Below are positions 54,014-64,000 of a stretch of DNA of 64,000 bases, piece after piece. The position numbers and the translations under genes are program-made. The DNA is from Blasia pusilla (lineage: Eukaryota > Marchantiophyta > Marchantiopsida > Blasiales): contig CM114272.1 of NCBI GenBank assembly GCA_050084515.1, positions 45,198,001 to 45,262,000 on the forward strand. Reading direction: 5' to 3'. The notes under the pieces were generated by a model. That model did not search any database and had not been told where the DNA came from. It was given only the letters and a program-made list of their open reading frames with translations. The stretch's first letter is position 1; each line of letters begins with the position of its first letter.

Positions 54014-54486
54014 AAAAATATAATTTCATGCTCTCTACTGCTCCAATTGAAGCATAGACCACTCCTACACAGAAATCAACCTAAAATTTTCCAAAATTGA
54101 TCAACTATATGAAAGAACTAATCGAAATTGGCCCGTAGAGAGCAAACTGTACAACTTTTCTTCACTAATTGCACTTTCCTACACTAAAATTGCTACTGCA
54201 GGAGCTCAGAATGTTAGAATCAAGCGATTTTGGGTGCATTGGAAAGCTCTCGACAAGCTCTACAAGATGGTTAGAATCATATTTTGGTGTCATTGTAGCC
54301 GCTGCTGACCCATATGGCAAAATCGACCGGGAAAGCCTTCAATAACGCCTCCAAAGTTTTATCACCGTCAAAGCTCCACCTGAAATCTGCACCCACTGAG
54401 CTCTGAAAAAATTTCCTTCTCCCAAACTGAAGTTGTGCCTTATCTTGCCTCTCTTCTCTCCTCAAACACTAAGAATTCAAGTGATG

Positions 54487-54497
54487 CTTTGATACCA
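54487..54497 (-). other. Copia primer-binding site (decayed)
   Basis: The minus strand reads TGGTATCAAAG, a one-base variant of the site at 16042-16055. Confidence 0.75.
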
Positions 54498-54527
54498 TGT
54501 GGAAACTTCAAAGTAAAATGCACAACA

Positions 54528-55094
54528 TCACTCTAAACTCACATACCCAATCAGCGGACCACCTTCAACAGTAGCTTTAACCTCTCTTGTGCCTCCCTTT
54601 TTCTTTGGACCAGTTGGTGCAATGCCAACATATGTATCTAGTCCTCTTACTGTATGAACACCCTTGGCAACCTGTGGAAGAATTGGAGGCAAAGGCACAA
54701 TAGTGACCAGCTCCGGAGAGGGTGCACCCTCCCTTGAAGGTGGTCCACTGATTGGGTGAGGAGAGGATACACTCAATGGCATAGAGGCAAGTGCTCCACT
54801 AGGAGCAGGGTCTCGATCACTAACTCCATGGGGAGAGGATACAACTCTTGGATTTTCCGATCTCTCCTTAGAAACCCTTATGTCCTCATGGTCCCTTCTC
54901 AAGCTCATGGAAATCAATTCCATTAACTTTGTGAAGTTCTCTTGTTGATTAGCAATAGTAGTCTTTATGCTTGCCTCTAGCACATCCATGCTGCTGGAGA
55001 ATGCATCCATGCGATCAATTATGTAAGTCATAGACTCGGGCAATAACTCCTCCATAGACTTTAATCGGGCAGAGATCTCTGTCAGCTCAGACAT
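54528..55094 (-). pseudogene. CACTA PttA-type protein, C-terminal coiled-coil part
   Basis: MSELTEISARLKSMEELLPE opens a predicted helical/coiled segment (ASIKTTIANQQENFTKLMEL), followed by a Pro/Ser-rich linker. It lies just downstream of the Transposase_24 block, as in PttA proteins. It probably led into a DUF8039 module like the piece at 12.3 kb. Ends at the copia junction. Confidence 0.6.
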
Positions 55095-55379
55095 TCCCGA
55101 CTCGTGAAATACAAGACTTGGATCTCAGTCTATATCAACATGTATGTACTAGAAATACACTAGATTCACCTCTACTCTAAAGCAACCAGATGCTCATACC
55201 TACTTGTACCATAACTCCTTTGGTTCTCTGCCTCCTCATGCACCTGCGCCTTAGTAGGGGTTTGCCCCTTCTCTTTTCTCTACAACACACGTAACATCGA
55301 CCAAGTTCAGTCTACCAAATACCAATTGCCAAAATATAAGCATGGTGGTAATAGAAATTAAAGATGGGTCCTTCAATAT

Positions 55380-55832
55380 TATTCATACCAAGCGTTCTGC
55401 AATTGGTGCATTCCCTTTTCTTCCTCCAGGGTTTGGATTGGTCACCGCTACTCGTGCTTTGGACATCTGCTCACTCTTTGTCTTTGCACTCTCGCTCATG
55501 AAGTGCGTAAGTAATCTCCCCCATTGGTTGGGGTCTACATGAGGTGGTGGGGCCACTTTCTTGCCTCCTCCACCTTCTTTCTATGTCTGACGCAATCTAA
55601 ATCTCTTCGTCTTGAGTATTCGTTGTGCGTATTCCTCCAAACATGGAACAACCACTTTGTTGCCATTGTTTCTAACATACTCCCATCTAGCAGATATATC
55701 ATTCAACACCGAATTCCAATCCCCTAAGTGTTGGTCTGAAAAATTCACAATGGAGATGTCAAGCCATCGCAACACCTCGGCTCTAAAATCTGCATGCCAC
55801 CTTTCTTTCCTTATGAAGTTGTGGTGATCCAA
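55380..55832 (-). pseudogene. CACTA PttA protein, Transposase_24 domain
   Basis: HADFRAEVLRWLDISIVNFS and DWNSVLNDISARWEYVRNNG precede, across a frameshift, PPPHVDPNQWGRLLTHFMSE, SAKTKSEQMSKARVA and NPGGRKGNAPIAERL. This is the W..L...W.S...K..SE....R pattern of the plant transposase (Ptta/En/Spm) family PF03004. Confidence 0.78.
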
Positions 55833-56053
55833 CCAGAGTTGTTCACACCCACTTTTCCGAATTTCACCCCCTCGCCTTGCACACTTCTTTTAGTCACTGA
55901 GTTTGGTGTGTATGTTGTCCCTACGCTTGCCTGTCGCAAGCCTAGAGTCGTATAGTTTGCTACACACATTAATATCTTCAGTCAAGACTGCTGCCCACTA
56001 AGGAAGTCAATATGCCTACAAACAAAAGCTATGCATAGATGTCAGGTCACTTA

Positions 56054-57069
56054 CTAATTAGTGAAAATACGAGGAAGAAATTCTCCAAATAGGGATGATA
56101 CTTCTCTATATATATGTGACTTGCTATTACTTGTAGCCTTTGTCATTTGCATTCCTTGAGTGGGTCCTAGCCCCAACAATTGAGGTTGTCCATACATTTT
56201 TGGACTGCTATTATTGAGTCCATAAAGGTAGTGGCTACTTCCAAACCGATCTTGACTATTTGGCACCCCATGATAGGGTCCCTCGGTGTAGTTGGAGAAT
56301 CCATCCTACATAGAGTCTACACATGACATATATGTCAGTGTAGTAGAGACACATCACGCAACCTTCCCACCATCATCTTCTGATGTATAATGAAAGAGAA
56401 ATTTGGGATGCAAATCGATAGATTCTTACTATTCCACCCTTGCCCCGTTGGACAATATCCACCGTATAACAAACTTGGCTTGGAGTTCTGTGCATAGGGT
56501 CCATCTTTATCGCCTTGAGACATGCTTTCCTGTCCCTCTCCACTATATTGTTCACCCACTTGCTGTTTGAGAGGAATACGACTTTCAGGTACACGCTCGG
56601 GTGCAACATCCCTTGCCCAAGTAGCTTGCCCTCCAACTGTCCCTTTCTGCCAATGCAATGCAACCCACCAATTAGAGACAATTTCTTTCAAATGCCATTG
56701 ACCTTGGAACACAATTGTATGCACACATCTTGTCTAATTGATCACAAAAATTACCTACTTCTTCTTTCCCCCAATAGTTGATGGATAGGGCTCCTTAGGA
56801 GCCGGAAGCTCATCTGAGCCTGATTGATCCTCTTCACCAAAGTCTACAACAAACTCTGGATCACAAGCGGGAGATTCTTCATCTCCAATCTGAGCATCAA
56901 TGTCATCTGCCATCGCTCCCAATACCTTTCCAAGCAATCGAGAGCTCCTTCGCTTCCGTCCAAGATGGAGAGGCTCCCTCTTTGCAGGTCGTGGGGCACG
57001 TACTTGCTTAGAACAAGCCTCCGCGTTGCACATGAGGACGAGTTTTTCAAGAACATGAATTATGCACAA
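56054..57069 (-). pseudogene. CACTA PttA-type protein, N-terminal acidic and low-complexity part
   Basis: A frame at 57069-56755 has a basic patch (RAPRPAKREPLHLGRKRRSS) and then an acidic stretch (CDPEFVVDFGEEDQSGSDEL). Further frames (56.72-56.05 kb) are Gln/Gly/Tyr-rich. Likely exons of the same gene with small introns; splice sites were not resolved. Confidence 0.45.
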
Positions 57070-57122
57070 TGCTTATGATTCATTCATAAAGGCCCACACC
57101 TGAGTGCTCAATATGTCAAAGC

Positions 57123-58076
57123 TTACAACTCAACGCCTCTCTGTTTGAGTTCTTCCGCCAATTCCTTATGGCATATGTTCACATAAGCTGGACGGGCCTC
57201 AACAGGGTCACACATTTCATTCACATTTTCCATCAAATACCTTAAAAAACAAACAACCTGCATGTCCGATGAACCCATGAACCCATGCCCAAAGACAAAA
57301 CACACCACACAAATATTTCTTTGAGAACCCACGACATCATTAAGTTCCTCTGCAATCTCAATGTTGCCTTCCCATCTTTCTACCCTCATAGATGGTAGAT
57401 ACTGACTTCCGATAGCTATGACAGGTTGAACCGTTCTATTGGGAGCTTCAAAAGCCTTGTGGCCATCTAGACTGAACTTCAAAGTATTACTTGATACCCT
57501 ACGATTCCTTGCTTGCTTGTGGTACACTACTCGCCATCCAGGCGATTCCTCCATGTCTAGGAAGAATGTCTGTTCAACCTGACTAGGGAATACAAAAGGT
57601 TCAGACCATTTATGTTCCATTTGCCTGAAGTTTGCTAGTAAAAATCCATCACTATCACGCTTAATTGTAGCCCTAGCCCCACGCCAATATGGTCGCACCC
57701 AAGTCCCTTTCATGAGAATGATAGGATTGGATGTGTTCCCATAGTCCAATTTCCATATGTCATTTAGCTCTCCTATGTATCCCATTCGCATCCATCCTCT
57801 ATCTTGGTGATTGCTCATTTGCTCGAATATAAATATCAACCCCGAATCATATGTGACAAAATGATCTTCACTTTGATCTACCACACAGAAGTGGTTTCCA
57901 TAGGCTTGCATTCTCTTGTAAGCTAAGACGGACATTCGAGGTGGAGCAGAAAGAAGATACACATCCTGGTCCATATTTGGGTGTAGTGTTGAATGCTCCC
58001 GGATTGCCAATTGAATCCATTCAGTGAATGGTGGAAAGCCCCCTGCACCACCCCCAATATGTGCATTTTTCTCCAA
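57123..58076 (-). pseudogene. CACTA TNPD C-terminal region with DUF4216
   Basis: The frame of 317 codons contains YIGELNDIWKLDYGNTSNPI, ILMKGTWVRPYWRGARATIK, DSDGFLLANFRQMEHKWSEP and FVFPSQVEQTFFLDMEESPG, followed by WRVVYHKQAR. This is DUF4216: Y.G.I..I..L.Y, lFkc.W, D..G...V, EPF..A.Q..QVFY. It is an intact open frame, longer than most other transposon frames here. Confidence 0.88.
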
Positions 58077-58269
58077 ATTATATTTCTTGTAGAGGTCATG
58101 CCACTACTAGCCAACCGGTATTTGGTGAGCGACGACATGAAATAAATGAAGGAAGCCAAATAAATGCAACAACACGTAGGCTTCAATCATTCAACCATTT
58201 ACTTACCTCCACCATGGTTGCATTACACTAGTGTTTTGCAACACATATTCGATCATGAGCCATCTGAAT

Positions 58270-58985
58270 TCAACACAATTGCAATGGGGAACCTCTGCCT
58301 TGAAGAACTTCACCTACCGCTCCCTCATCTTCCGCCGCTTGCCATATCATCGCCTTCACATGTTCAAACCCCGCCATATACTCTGTCAAATACCCCAAGG
58401 TCTTGTGTGAAATGTAACCCATTGCCATGCTGGCCTCGGGCATGTATCTTGTCAAGACATAGTCTTTCAAGACTTTCATAAAACGCTCCAGTGGGAACAT
58501 CCACCTCGTATAAACAGGCCCGTACTGTCCAAGCTCTTCCATAACATGGATAACGAGATGAGTCATGACATCAAAGAAGGCAGCAGGAAAATGGATCTCC
58601 AAATCGCACAGTAATTTTGCCACATCATCTTTGAGCTTAGGAAAGCTTATTGGATCAAAGACCTTCACACATATACGACCAAACACCTTGCACAATTGCA
58701 TGATTGCATCACGAACCGGCTTCTGCATCAATCCCCTTAAGCATACAGGCATAATCTGTTGCATAAGCACATGATAATTGTATGTCTTCATACTACCGAG
58801 TTTCTTATTTTTTACATGCTTTTTGAAGGCACCTGCATAGCCGGTCGGAACTCTCAAAGATTTAAGCCTTGAAAGAAATGTTTTCCACTCGGTGTCTGTG
58901 CAAACATATAGTGCCTGGTATTTCAATATCACATTGGGTCTGTTCTCATCATCCTTCAACCACAATTGAGAACGTATTTTCCTCT
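58270..58985 (-). pseudogene. CACTA transposase DUF4218 domain
   Basis: LKSLRVPTGYAGAFKKHVKN, KTYNYHVLMQQIMPVCLRGL, LCDLEIHFPAAFFDVMTHLV, IHVMEELGQYGPVYTRWMFP and LERFMKVLKDYVLTRYMPEA follow the DUF4218 pattern (HD.HVLMQQLLP, FPP.FFDVM.HL, GP...RWMYP.ER) throughout. The preceding catalytic part is deleted. Confidence 0.92.
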
Positions 58986-60017
58986 AGACTGCACCTTTGT
59001 AGGCTGCATGGATTTGCCCACATTCCTATACCTTTGTTGTCCATATATCGGGCAACTTGATCAATTTTCATGCTCTCCTCTGAAGAGCACATGGCCATCA
59101 GGGCAAGCATGAATGGAATTGTAATTCAATCCAAGACTTTACAATAATTTAGTTGCCTCGTACTTAAGGCCATAAGCCGTGTTCCCAATAGGAAAGACTG
59201 TTATATTCAAGAATGCAAGTAACCTTGAAACAAACACAACTAGGATACCATGATTCCCACAGATGTTCATCAACATGAGTACAAAGGCCAACTTTGTACA
59301 CTTAGAGCCATGGAACAGAGGCCTGCATGAATCAGCAACAGTTTCATGCGACCCAAACATCCATCCCTGCTCGTCCTCTTCTTGCCCAATATCGTCAGCG
59401 TCCTCTCCAGCCTCTCTGGCTGCATCAGTGACGTCTTCCATGCTCTCAACATCATCATATAATGCATCAAGATCTTGGAAGAAATCACAGATCATTCGTT
59501 GCATATCAATCCCATGATCAAAACTATCACCTTTAGCATCAACTCGTTCATCACGGGTATTGTCTTCAAACTCCTTGGGTGTGGTATTTGCCTCACCCAC
59601 ATCTCGGGCATCAAGGTTGCCCATTTCTTGTCCCAAAAATTGTGCATGTCTAGTCGCATTGGCAATGTTTGATGCGGACTTCCACTCTTCATCAGACGAG
59701 TCCTCATCACCTATAACTCCATAAACTCTTTGTTCTGGATGCCTTCCATGTTTTTGAAGGTGAGTGAAAAAATTCCGCAAGGCCAGTGTGCGAGACCCAT
59801 TGCAAGCTACACAAGGAGATCTCATCCGATCACTTCTAGAGTGTCCCACTAGGACTTGCTCCCGATCCCAAAGTTTGGAATCACCAGCTCTGGTCCGTTC
59901 TGGATGTTGTAACGGTAACTTGCTTGTTCTAGGTCCGAAGCGGTGTGGAGGATTGCCTATGGGTGCATGATGATGAGCATTTTGCCCCCAGTAGGGAGGG
60001 CTAGGTGGGACATCCAT
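58986..60017 (-). pseudogene. CACTA TNPD (tnp2) N-terminal region
   Basis: The frame 60017-59139 has a Cys/His segment SPCVACNGSRTLALRNFFTH, then LQKHG, an acidic middle (DDVESMEDVTDAAREAGEDA) and PLFHGSKCTKLAFVLMLMNI, the PL..G..TKL.A.. signature. After a stop, frames to about 58.99 kb show YNSIHACPDGHVLFRGEHEN and SCPIYGQQRYRN, the HACPN.C.L....... C..C block of tnp2. Deletion follows before the RNase-H-like core. Confidence 0.85.
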
Positions 60018-60250
60018 GAAACTCTAAAGATACCAAACTTCACTATCAACCATAAAAAATATGTTTATAAACTTATAGGGTGGTAACAAAAATGCGCGAG
60101 GTTGCTGATATTCCCCACCTTTATACAATTGATTGGCCAACTTGGAATGTAATCACTTCATGTGGACATACTCGAGAAACCTTGTATTGAGGCAAAATCA
60201 GTGACACGGAACCCACATTGAATACAAAAATACATGTCTTAGTACACTGT

Positions 60251-60769
60251 CTATGCACTACTTTCGCAACTATCCAAACTGATGGAATCTGTTTCTTCGT
60301 CATATGTGGTTTGCCACTCATCTGTAAGCTCCTCCATGTCTCCAGAGACTTGGTTGATCTGGTATGGCTGTTTCACTAGCTTGTTTCCAATCAAGTCATG
60401 TGGACTACTTTCTACCAAGTGCCCCAATTCAATGGATTCTTTGACCCAATTGTAATGAAGCACATACAGACCTTGAGATGAGACCCACAAATGAATCAAT
60501 GTATTTCCATGATGTCTATAGGCTTTGGAGAAGGATCGGAAAATCAAGTGGATGGTATTCCTATCCACCGTGTCATCCACATGCCCACCATATTCTAGAA
60601 TTTTTCTCTTCATCCATATCAACCTCCATTGAGATATATTGTCAAGGACAAATACTACCCTCACCCGACCAAACATGGTTGGATGTGGAGTGGGTGGCAG
60701 ACCAGTTGGGAGTGGTTTCCCTTCCCTCACATTCTTCCAATATAATTTATTTTCCCTTAGAATAGGCAC
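60251..60769 (-). pseudogene. BRCT-like domain segment
   Basis: The frame of 172 codons contains FGRVRVVFVLDNISQWRLIW, MKRKILEYGGHVDDTVDRNT and IHLIFRSFSK, then VLHYNWVKESIELGHLVESS. The pattern is that of BRCT domains: a hydrophobic strand, GG, TH(L)I, then W...S...G. The rest is acidic (DEETDSISLDSCESS). The frame is open to 60251. It sits between the PHD segment and the CACTA transposase on the same strand. Whether it belongs to a host-derived gene or to the element is not known. Confidence 0.55.
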
Positions 60770-60784
60770 AAAGCTTGATTTACT

Positions 60785-61110
60785 CTAGAATAGATCATGG
60801 TCGTCAGGGTCATGCAATCTTCCATCTTGGATGGAGAAGGAAAACCAATCTATGTGGACATATTTAACACCCCGTTCATTCCTCTGGAAATTCAGGATGG
60901 TCCATGTGAAATGCTCCAAAGCTCTTACCTCATTCCCAGAAATGCCATGTGTGGCGTCACGGAGACAATCAGTCTCTCTCCCACCCAATTTCACAAAGTT
61001 TGTCTTAAGCCGACATCATTCATCATGGGGCAATTCAGGGGAGGTCATGATGCAGGCTACAATCCCTGCAAAAAGAGAGGTTGGCATCGTACCCGATGCG
61101 CATTCGGGGT
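60785..61110 (-). pseudogene. Unassigned segment between PHD and BRCT pieces
   Basis: Minus frames show LGGRETDCLRDATHGISGNE and VRALEHFTWTILNFQRNERG, then VKYVHIDWFSFSIQDG, ending 15 bp before the BRCT frame. It could be the linking exon of one PHD-BRCT gene. No family was recognised. Confidence 0.35.
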
Positions 61111-61519
61111 GAGCTCTCATGACACATTATCACTTTAGAGACACCGCCACTTGGGAGTGGGGAAGCTCAAAAATTCTCATATTGATATTGTGTTGCCAAT
61201 CGTTTTCCATGATGGACTATCTAGCTCTAAAGCTATACTTGCATGATTGGATATGGCAATGGATGACGAATGAATACAAAATTCCATCTGCAACCAGACA
61301 CATCCTAATCAAGAGCGTAATCACAAGAGTCTTTTAGAAACCACCACGATTACATTTCATTCTTCCATAACAAAAAAACTGCACAATGCTGATACAAAAC
61401 CTGATATTATATAGTTTCGCAATTATAGCCGTTTCAAAAGATTGGAACTCTCAAAATCATAGGGTAGGTAATGACGAGTCTCTATAAGAAGGCATACCAC
61501 CTACCTAGTAAGCATGTTT

Positions 61520-62294
61520 AGAGCCTTGACCCTCTTTATATCAGAAGTGGCTACCTTGCACTCTCCACCAAAATGCCACGGAATTCTGTTCAGACACAAA
61601 TCTCGCATCCGCCTACCTAAAAATCAAATCCATGAAATATGATCCCTCAAAGGAGTCTGAAGTGTGGGACCAACTTTGTGTTGGTGGCAATAGAACCACC
61701 ACCTATCGTCACCACATGCAGCATGGTCATATATAATCCGATCGCATGCATAACCCTTGCTCATAGCCTTCTTCAAGCAAGTCCAATGCCATGCAGTGGG
61801 GCACCTAGGACAATAGACCATGTCCTCCCACAACTCCTCATCATGCTTATGGCATTCTGGGCAATAATGCATGGGGAAAGACTCCACTTCCGTAGGCAAT
61901 AGTTATCCGGGCACTTTCTCACACAAACCCCAGAATCCTCGCTCTCTGCAAAACTCCCCTCTAGACCACACTTGGCACACCTGGCCATTTTCCCCACACA
62001 ATCCTAGCACAACCAGCTCCCCTCGTGGTTTGGTAGGAGGTTGACCCCTCGACAAGAGTTCTCTATAGCCCCCGCTGATTCTGCAATTGAGTGGAAGTGT
62101 CTGGCACAAGGCCCGTCGCAAAAAACCAGGTCTTCCCCATCATCATAGATTGCACAAATGTGGGCTGCCTTGTGCAGAACCTGGAGTGCACTGTATGGCG
62201 CATAAGTGCTCACCTCGGGGGTTTTCTTGGCCTGGTATTTCATGCGCGCCATCCTTATACGTTGGTTACTCCTACATTTCGAGACAAAAGACAA
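61520..62294 (-). pseudogene. EDM2-like multi-PHD gene segment
   Basis: In order on the minus strand: HICAIYDDGEDLVFCDGPCA then RHFHS (PHD 1, with one Cys changed to Tyr), LPNHEGSWLC, stop, DC.GKMARCAKCGLEGSF, SGVCVRKCPDNYC, then after a frameshift HYCPECHKHDEELWEDMVYC, PRCPTAWHWTCLKKAMSKGY and VGPTLQTPLRDHISWI. The tail TPLRDHI plus a following basic segment matches the end of the PHD module in plant EDM2, a chromatin reader that acts on heterochromatic transposons and alternative polyadenylation (known for Arabidopsis). One stop and one frameshift break it. It is better preserved than the copy at 34.6-35.2 kb. Confidence 0.75.
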
Positions 62295-62886
62295 TAAGAT
62301 TAGGAATAGGTGTAGAAATTCAATGGATCCTTAAGGATCACAATTCGGGCATGGAAAAAAAGCTAAAAAATAGATGTCAGTGGATGTGGAGGTTACCTAT
62401 AGCCTTCACGATACTCGGATTTCCAATAGTCAATCCTTTGGTACTTGTACATAGAACAAGTTAAAGTTAAGTAGCATAAGAAGCAATTGTTTCTACAAAA
62501 ATCATTACTTCTTATTACTTATTTGGTTGCATACGTCCCCATAAAAGCGTCTTTTATCGTCCAAGGTCAAGAGTGTACACACACCATGCCCCCTCAAAAT
62601 AAGCCCAATTCCATCAATGGAGAAAAAAATAGTGACTCAATCAATGACTGGCAAAAATGGATCCTCTTATTGTCTTCATGTTTACAATTACAAATGTTAT
62701 CCGTATGCCATATGAAGGGCCTCAAGTTAGGCTACAGATTTTACTCGTTGCCATACTGCAGCATCACGACATATGTTTAGGTAGCATATGAAAACTTTCC
62801 CAGAAATTGTTCTACGACTTGAGCGAATGCATACTAAGTCCCCGAGGTCACAACTTCCCAAGTATTACAATACTCAAGAATAACCT

Positions 62887-63300
62887 CTACCGTGTGGCCA
62901 CCAATAGAACGCGCATATTCAATGATGGCTGTGCCTTCCTAACAATGGGATGATCCTCCCCAGGGAGAACCCCCCTTGCATCATGACATATATGAAGAGT
63001 GACTTTGCGGGTGACCCCAAGCATTAGCCATGCTAATAGTGCTCCTCTATCCTCCCTCCACATAACAATGTCTACAAATTGCACATACACGTGGCGATCT
63101 TCTAAGCGGAATAGCCAATTCCTAGTCTACCTTTGTCGCCCATTTGGGGTCCAATAACGGTCAGAGTAAGCATGAAAGTAAAAAATGTTTGCCCTTGCAG
63201 ATTCTGGGAGGGCAAGGATACGGTCCAAGAGACTAGTAGGCCTCCTTATGGTAAAGATCTTGAGCTTCACTTCAAAAGGAAGGCTCCTTCATCTGGATAA
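62887..63300 (-). pseudogene. Unassigned coding-like segment upstream of the PHD piece
   Basis: Minus frames include LALPESARANIFYFHAYSDR, YWTPNG and then VYVQFVDIVMWREDRGALLA. The composition is protein-like and the position is just upstream of the PHD segment on the same strand, so it may be an earlier exon. No family was recognised. Confidence 0.3.
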
Positions 63301-63711
63301 AAAGTACTCTGAGTCGTTTTGAACCATTGGTTGGAACGAAACACCTGCCATCACTCTGATGCCATCCAGAGACATGAAGGATGTTACATTTCTAAATATT
63401 TACTAATGAACAAAAGAGTAGTTCAGAACTAAGTATACAAAGAAGTCACCATACAGATCGTTGACCTCTCCCTCAAGTATCCACCTATGGATCCATCCTC
63501 TATCTTGGTACAATGGATCTTTGATATTGAGGAGGGATTATTTTTATACAACTCTTGGATTTTTGTTATTGCACCATTTGACGCACATGTCCATTAAGAT
63601 ATCCAATAAGTTCCTATGAAAAAATCCCATGAATTTCAATCAGATTTCATACCTTTTTAACCGCGTTCAAGGAAATCGTAGCTTCCAAATTTTTATACCT
63701 GCTTACTATAT

Positions 63712-63781
63712 GCTCTGACTCCTTCAAAGCTCTATCAGCCACCAACGCTCTGACTCCTTCAAAGCTCTATCAGCCACCAAC
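63712..63781 (+). repeat. Perfect 35-bp tandem duplication
   Basis: The unit GCTCTGACTCCTTCAAAGCT followed by CTATCAGCCACCAAC occurs twice in a row with no mismatch, so it is recent. Confidence 0.95.
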
Positions 63782-63800
63782 GATTATAACAGTTGGTGGC

Positions 63801-63808
<8 letters not shown>
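63765..63808. repeat. Perfect 17-bp palindrome beside the tandem duplication
   Basis: Arms CTCTATCAGCCACCAAC (63765-63781) and GTTGGTGGCTGATAGAG (63792-63808) with a 10-nt spacer. It uses the end of the second 35-bp unit as its left arm. Confidence 0.95.

Positions 63809-63842
<34 letters not shown>
63805..63842 (+). repeat. (AG)n microsatellite
   Basis: About 19 uninterrupted AG dinucleotides directly follow the right arm of the palindrome. Confidence 0.95.
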
Positions 63843-63847
<5 letters not shown>

Positions 63848-64000
63848 TAAAGATCGGGACTGCACCGGCGCTCACTCTGCTGCTAGAGATTCTACATGGA
63901 AATATCATGTCCTACGCCTCGCACTCACAATCACATCAGTACGAATCAAATTAAACAACGAGAGAGGAAGAAACACTTGACTTCAGTCGGGCTGCCGCAA

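Larger units (their letters stand above)
52440..54530 (-). mobile_element. Ty1/copia fragment (same family as 13.8-16.4 kb), heavily rearranged
   Basis: On the minus strand: primer-binding site (54487-54497), gag pieces, knuckle trace, protease, and the first 160 bp of the pre-integrase. Integrase core and RT are missing. The protease part contains a local inversion and duplicated words. Only the first about 35 bp of the LTR remain (54498 to about 54530) before CACTA sequence begins. Confidence 0.82.
54528..60017 (-). mobile_element. CACTA (En/Spm) transposon, internally deleted
   Basis: On the minus strand: TNPD (tnp2) N-terminus, a short middle block, DUF4218, DUF4216, then a PttA/Transposase_24 gene. 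This gene order is that of plant CACTA elements. The catalytic core of TNPD between 59.0 and 58.97 kb is missing. The 3' end is cut by the copia fragment at 54.53 kb. The 5' terminus was not found; it may lie beyond the PHD/BRCT segment upstream. Confidence 0.85.

Noticed and set aside
1-64000. CRISPR arrays, bacterial operons, rRNA genes
   Set aside because: None seen. The content is eukaryotic nuclear DNA, and regular repeats (180 bp) are satellite units and not spacer arrays.

Overview
This window is nuclear DNA from a land plant with a large, repeat-rich genome. The support is as follows. There are two intact, clearly plant-type host genes. The rest is mostly LTR retrotransposons (Ty1/copia, Ty3/gypsy), LINE, CACTA and other terminal-inverted-repeat elements. 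There are also nuclear insertions of plastid DNA (clpP and psbC). The plastid clpP piece reads more like bryophyte or other seed-free plant clpP than angiosperm clpP, so a seed-free plant is my best guess. That is an inference, not a proof.

Layout. A complete intronless gene for CPSF160 lies at 0.6-4.9 kb. The CPSF73-I endonuclease gene lies on the same strand at 17.7-21.1 kb, with five exons and four introns. CPSF160 and CPSF73 are both core subunits of the cleavage and polyadenylation specificity factor. Between them are a truncated gypsy gag, a lone copia LTR, the right end of a CACTA element with palindromic subterminal repeats, and an RT-less copia copy nested in a gypsy LTR. From 24 to 31 kb there is a LINE RT remnant and a minus-strand gypsy element (LTR, leader, gag, protease, start of a methyltransferase-like domain). 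From 31 to 34 kb there are two tandem repeat fields, one with an exact period of about 180 bp. At 33.9-35.7 kb a 1.8-kb element with TIRs of about 440 bp carries a degraded PHD-finger gene piece. A second copia (35.8-38.6 kb) and a third gypsy type (about 39-43.2 kb) follow. Then comes a mosaic of a SWIM zinc-finger fragment, clpP and psbC (43.2-45.2 kb).

The plus-strand gypsy at 45.2-52.3 kb is the most unusual element. Between protease and reverse transcriptase it has a region with the ordered motifs of a C5-cytosine DNA methyltransferase (DLFGG, PC, ENV, and a C-terminal motif-X-like segment). After the integrase it has a PHD-finger ORF. The minus-strand copy at 25.6-30.9 kb is the same family, so the methyltransferase region is a property of the family and not a chance insertion. 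The window ends with a third copia copy (52.4-54.5 kb) and a minus-strand CACTA transposon (54.5-60.0 kb: PttA/Transposase_24, DUF4216, DUF4218, TNPD N-terminus). Next to it on the same strand lie a BRCT-like segment and an EDM2-like PHD gene segment (60.2-62.3 kb).

Two themes recur. First, several mobile elements carry chromatin-type domains (a methyltransferase, a PHD finger, EDM2-like PHD modules, BRCT). Second, many breakpoints are marked by short perfect palindromes (arms of 16-18 bp) or local inversions of about 100-130 bp, as if made by snap-back template switching. Almost all transposon genes here are broken by stops and frameshifts. The two CPSF genes are the only ones that look functional.
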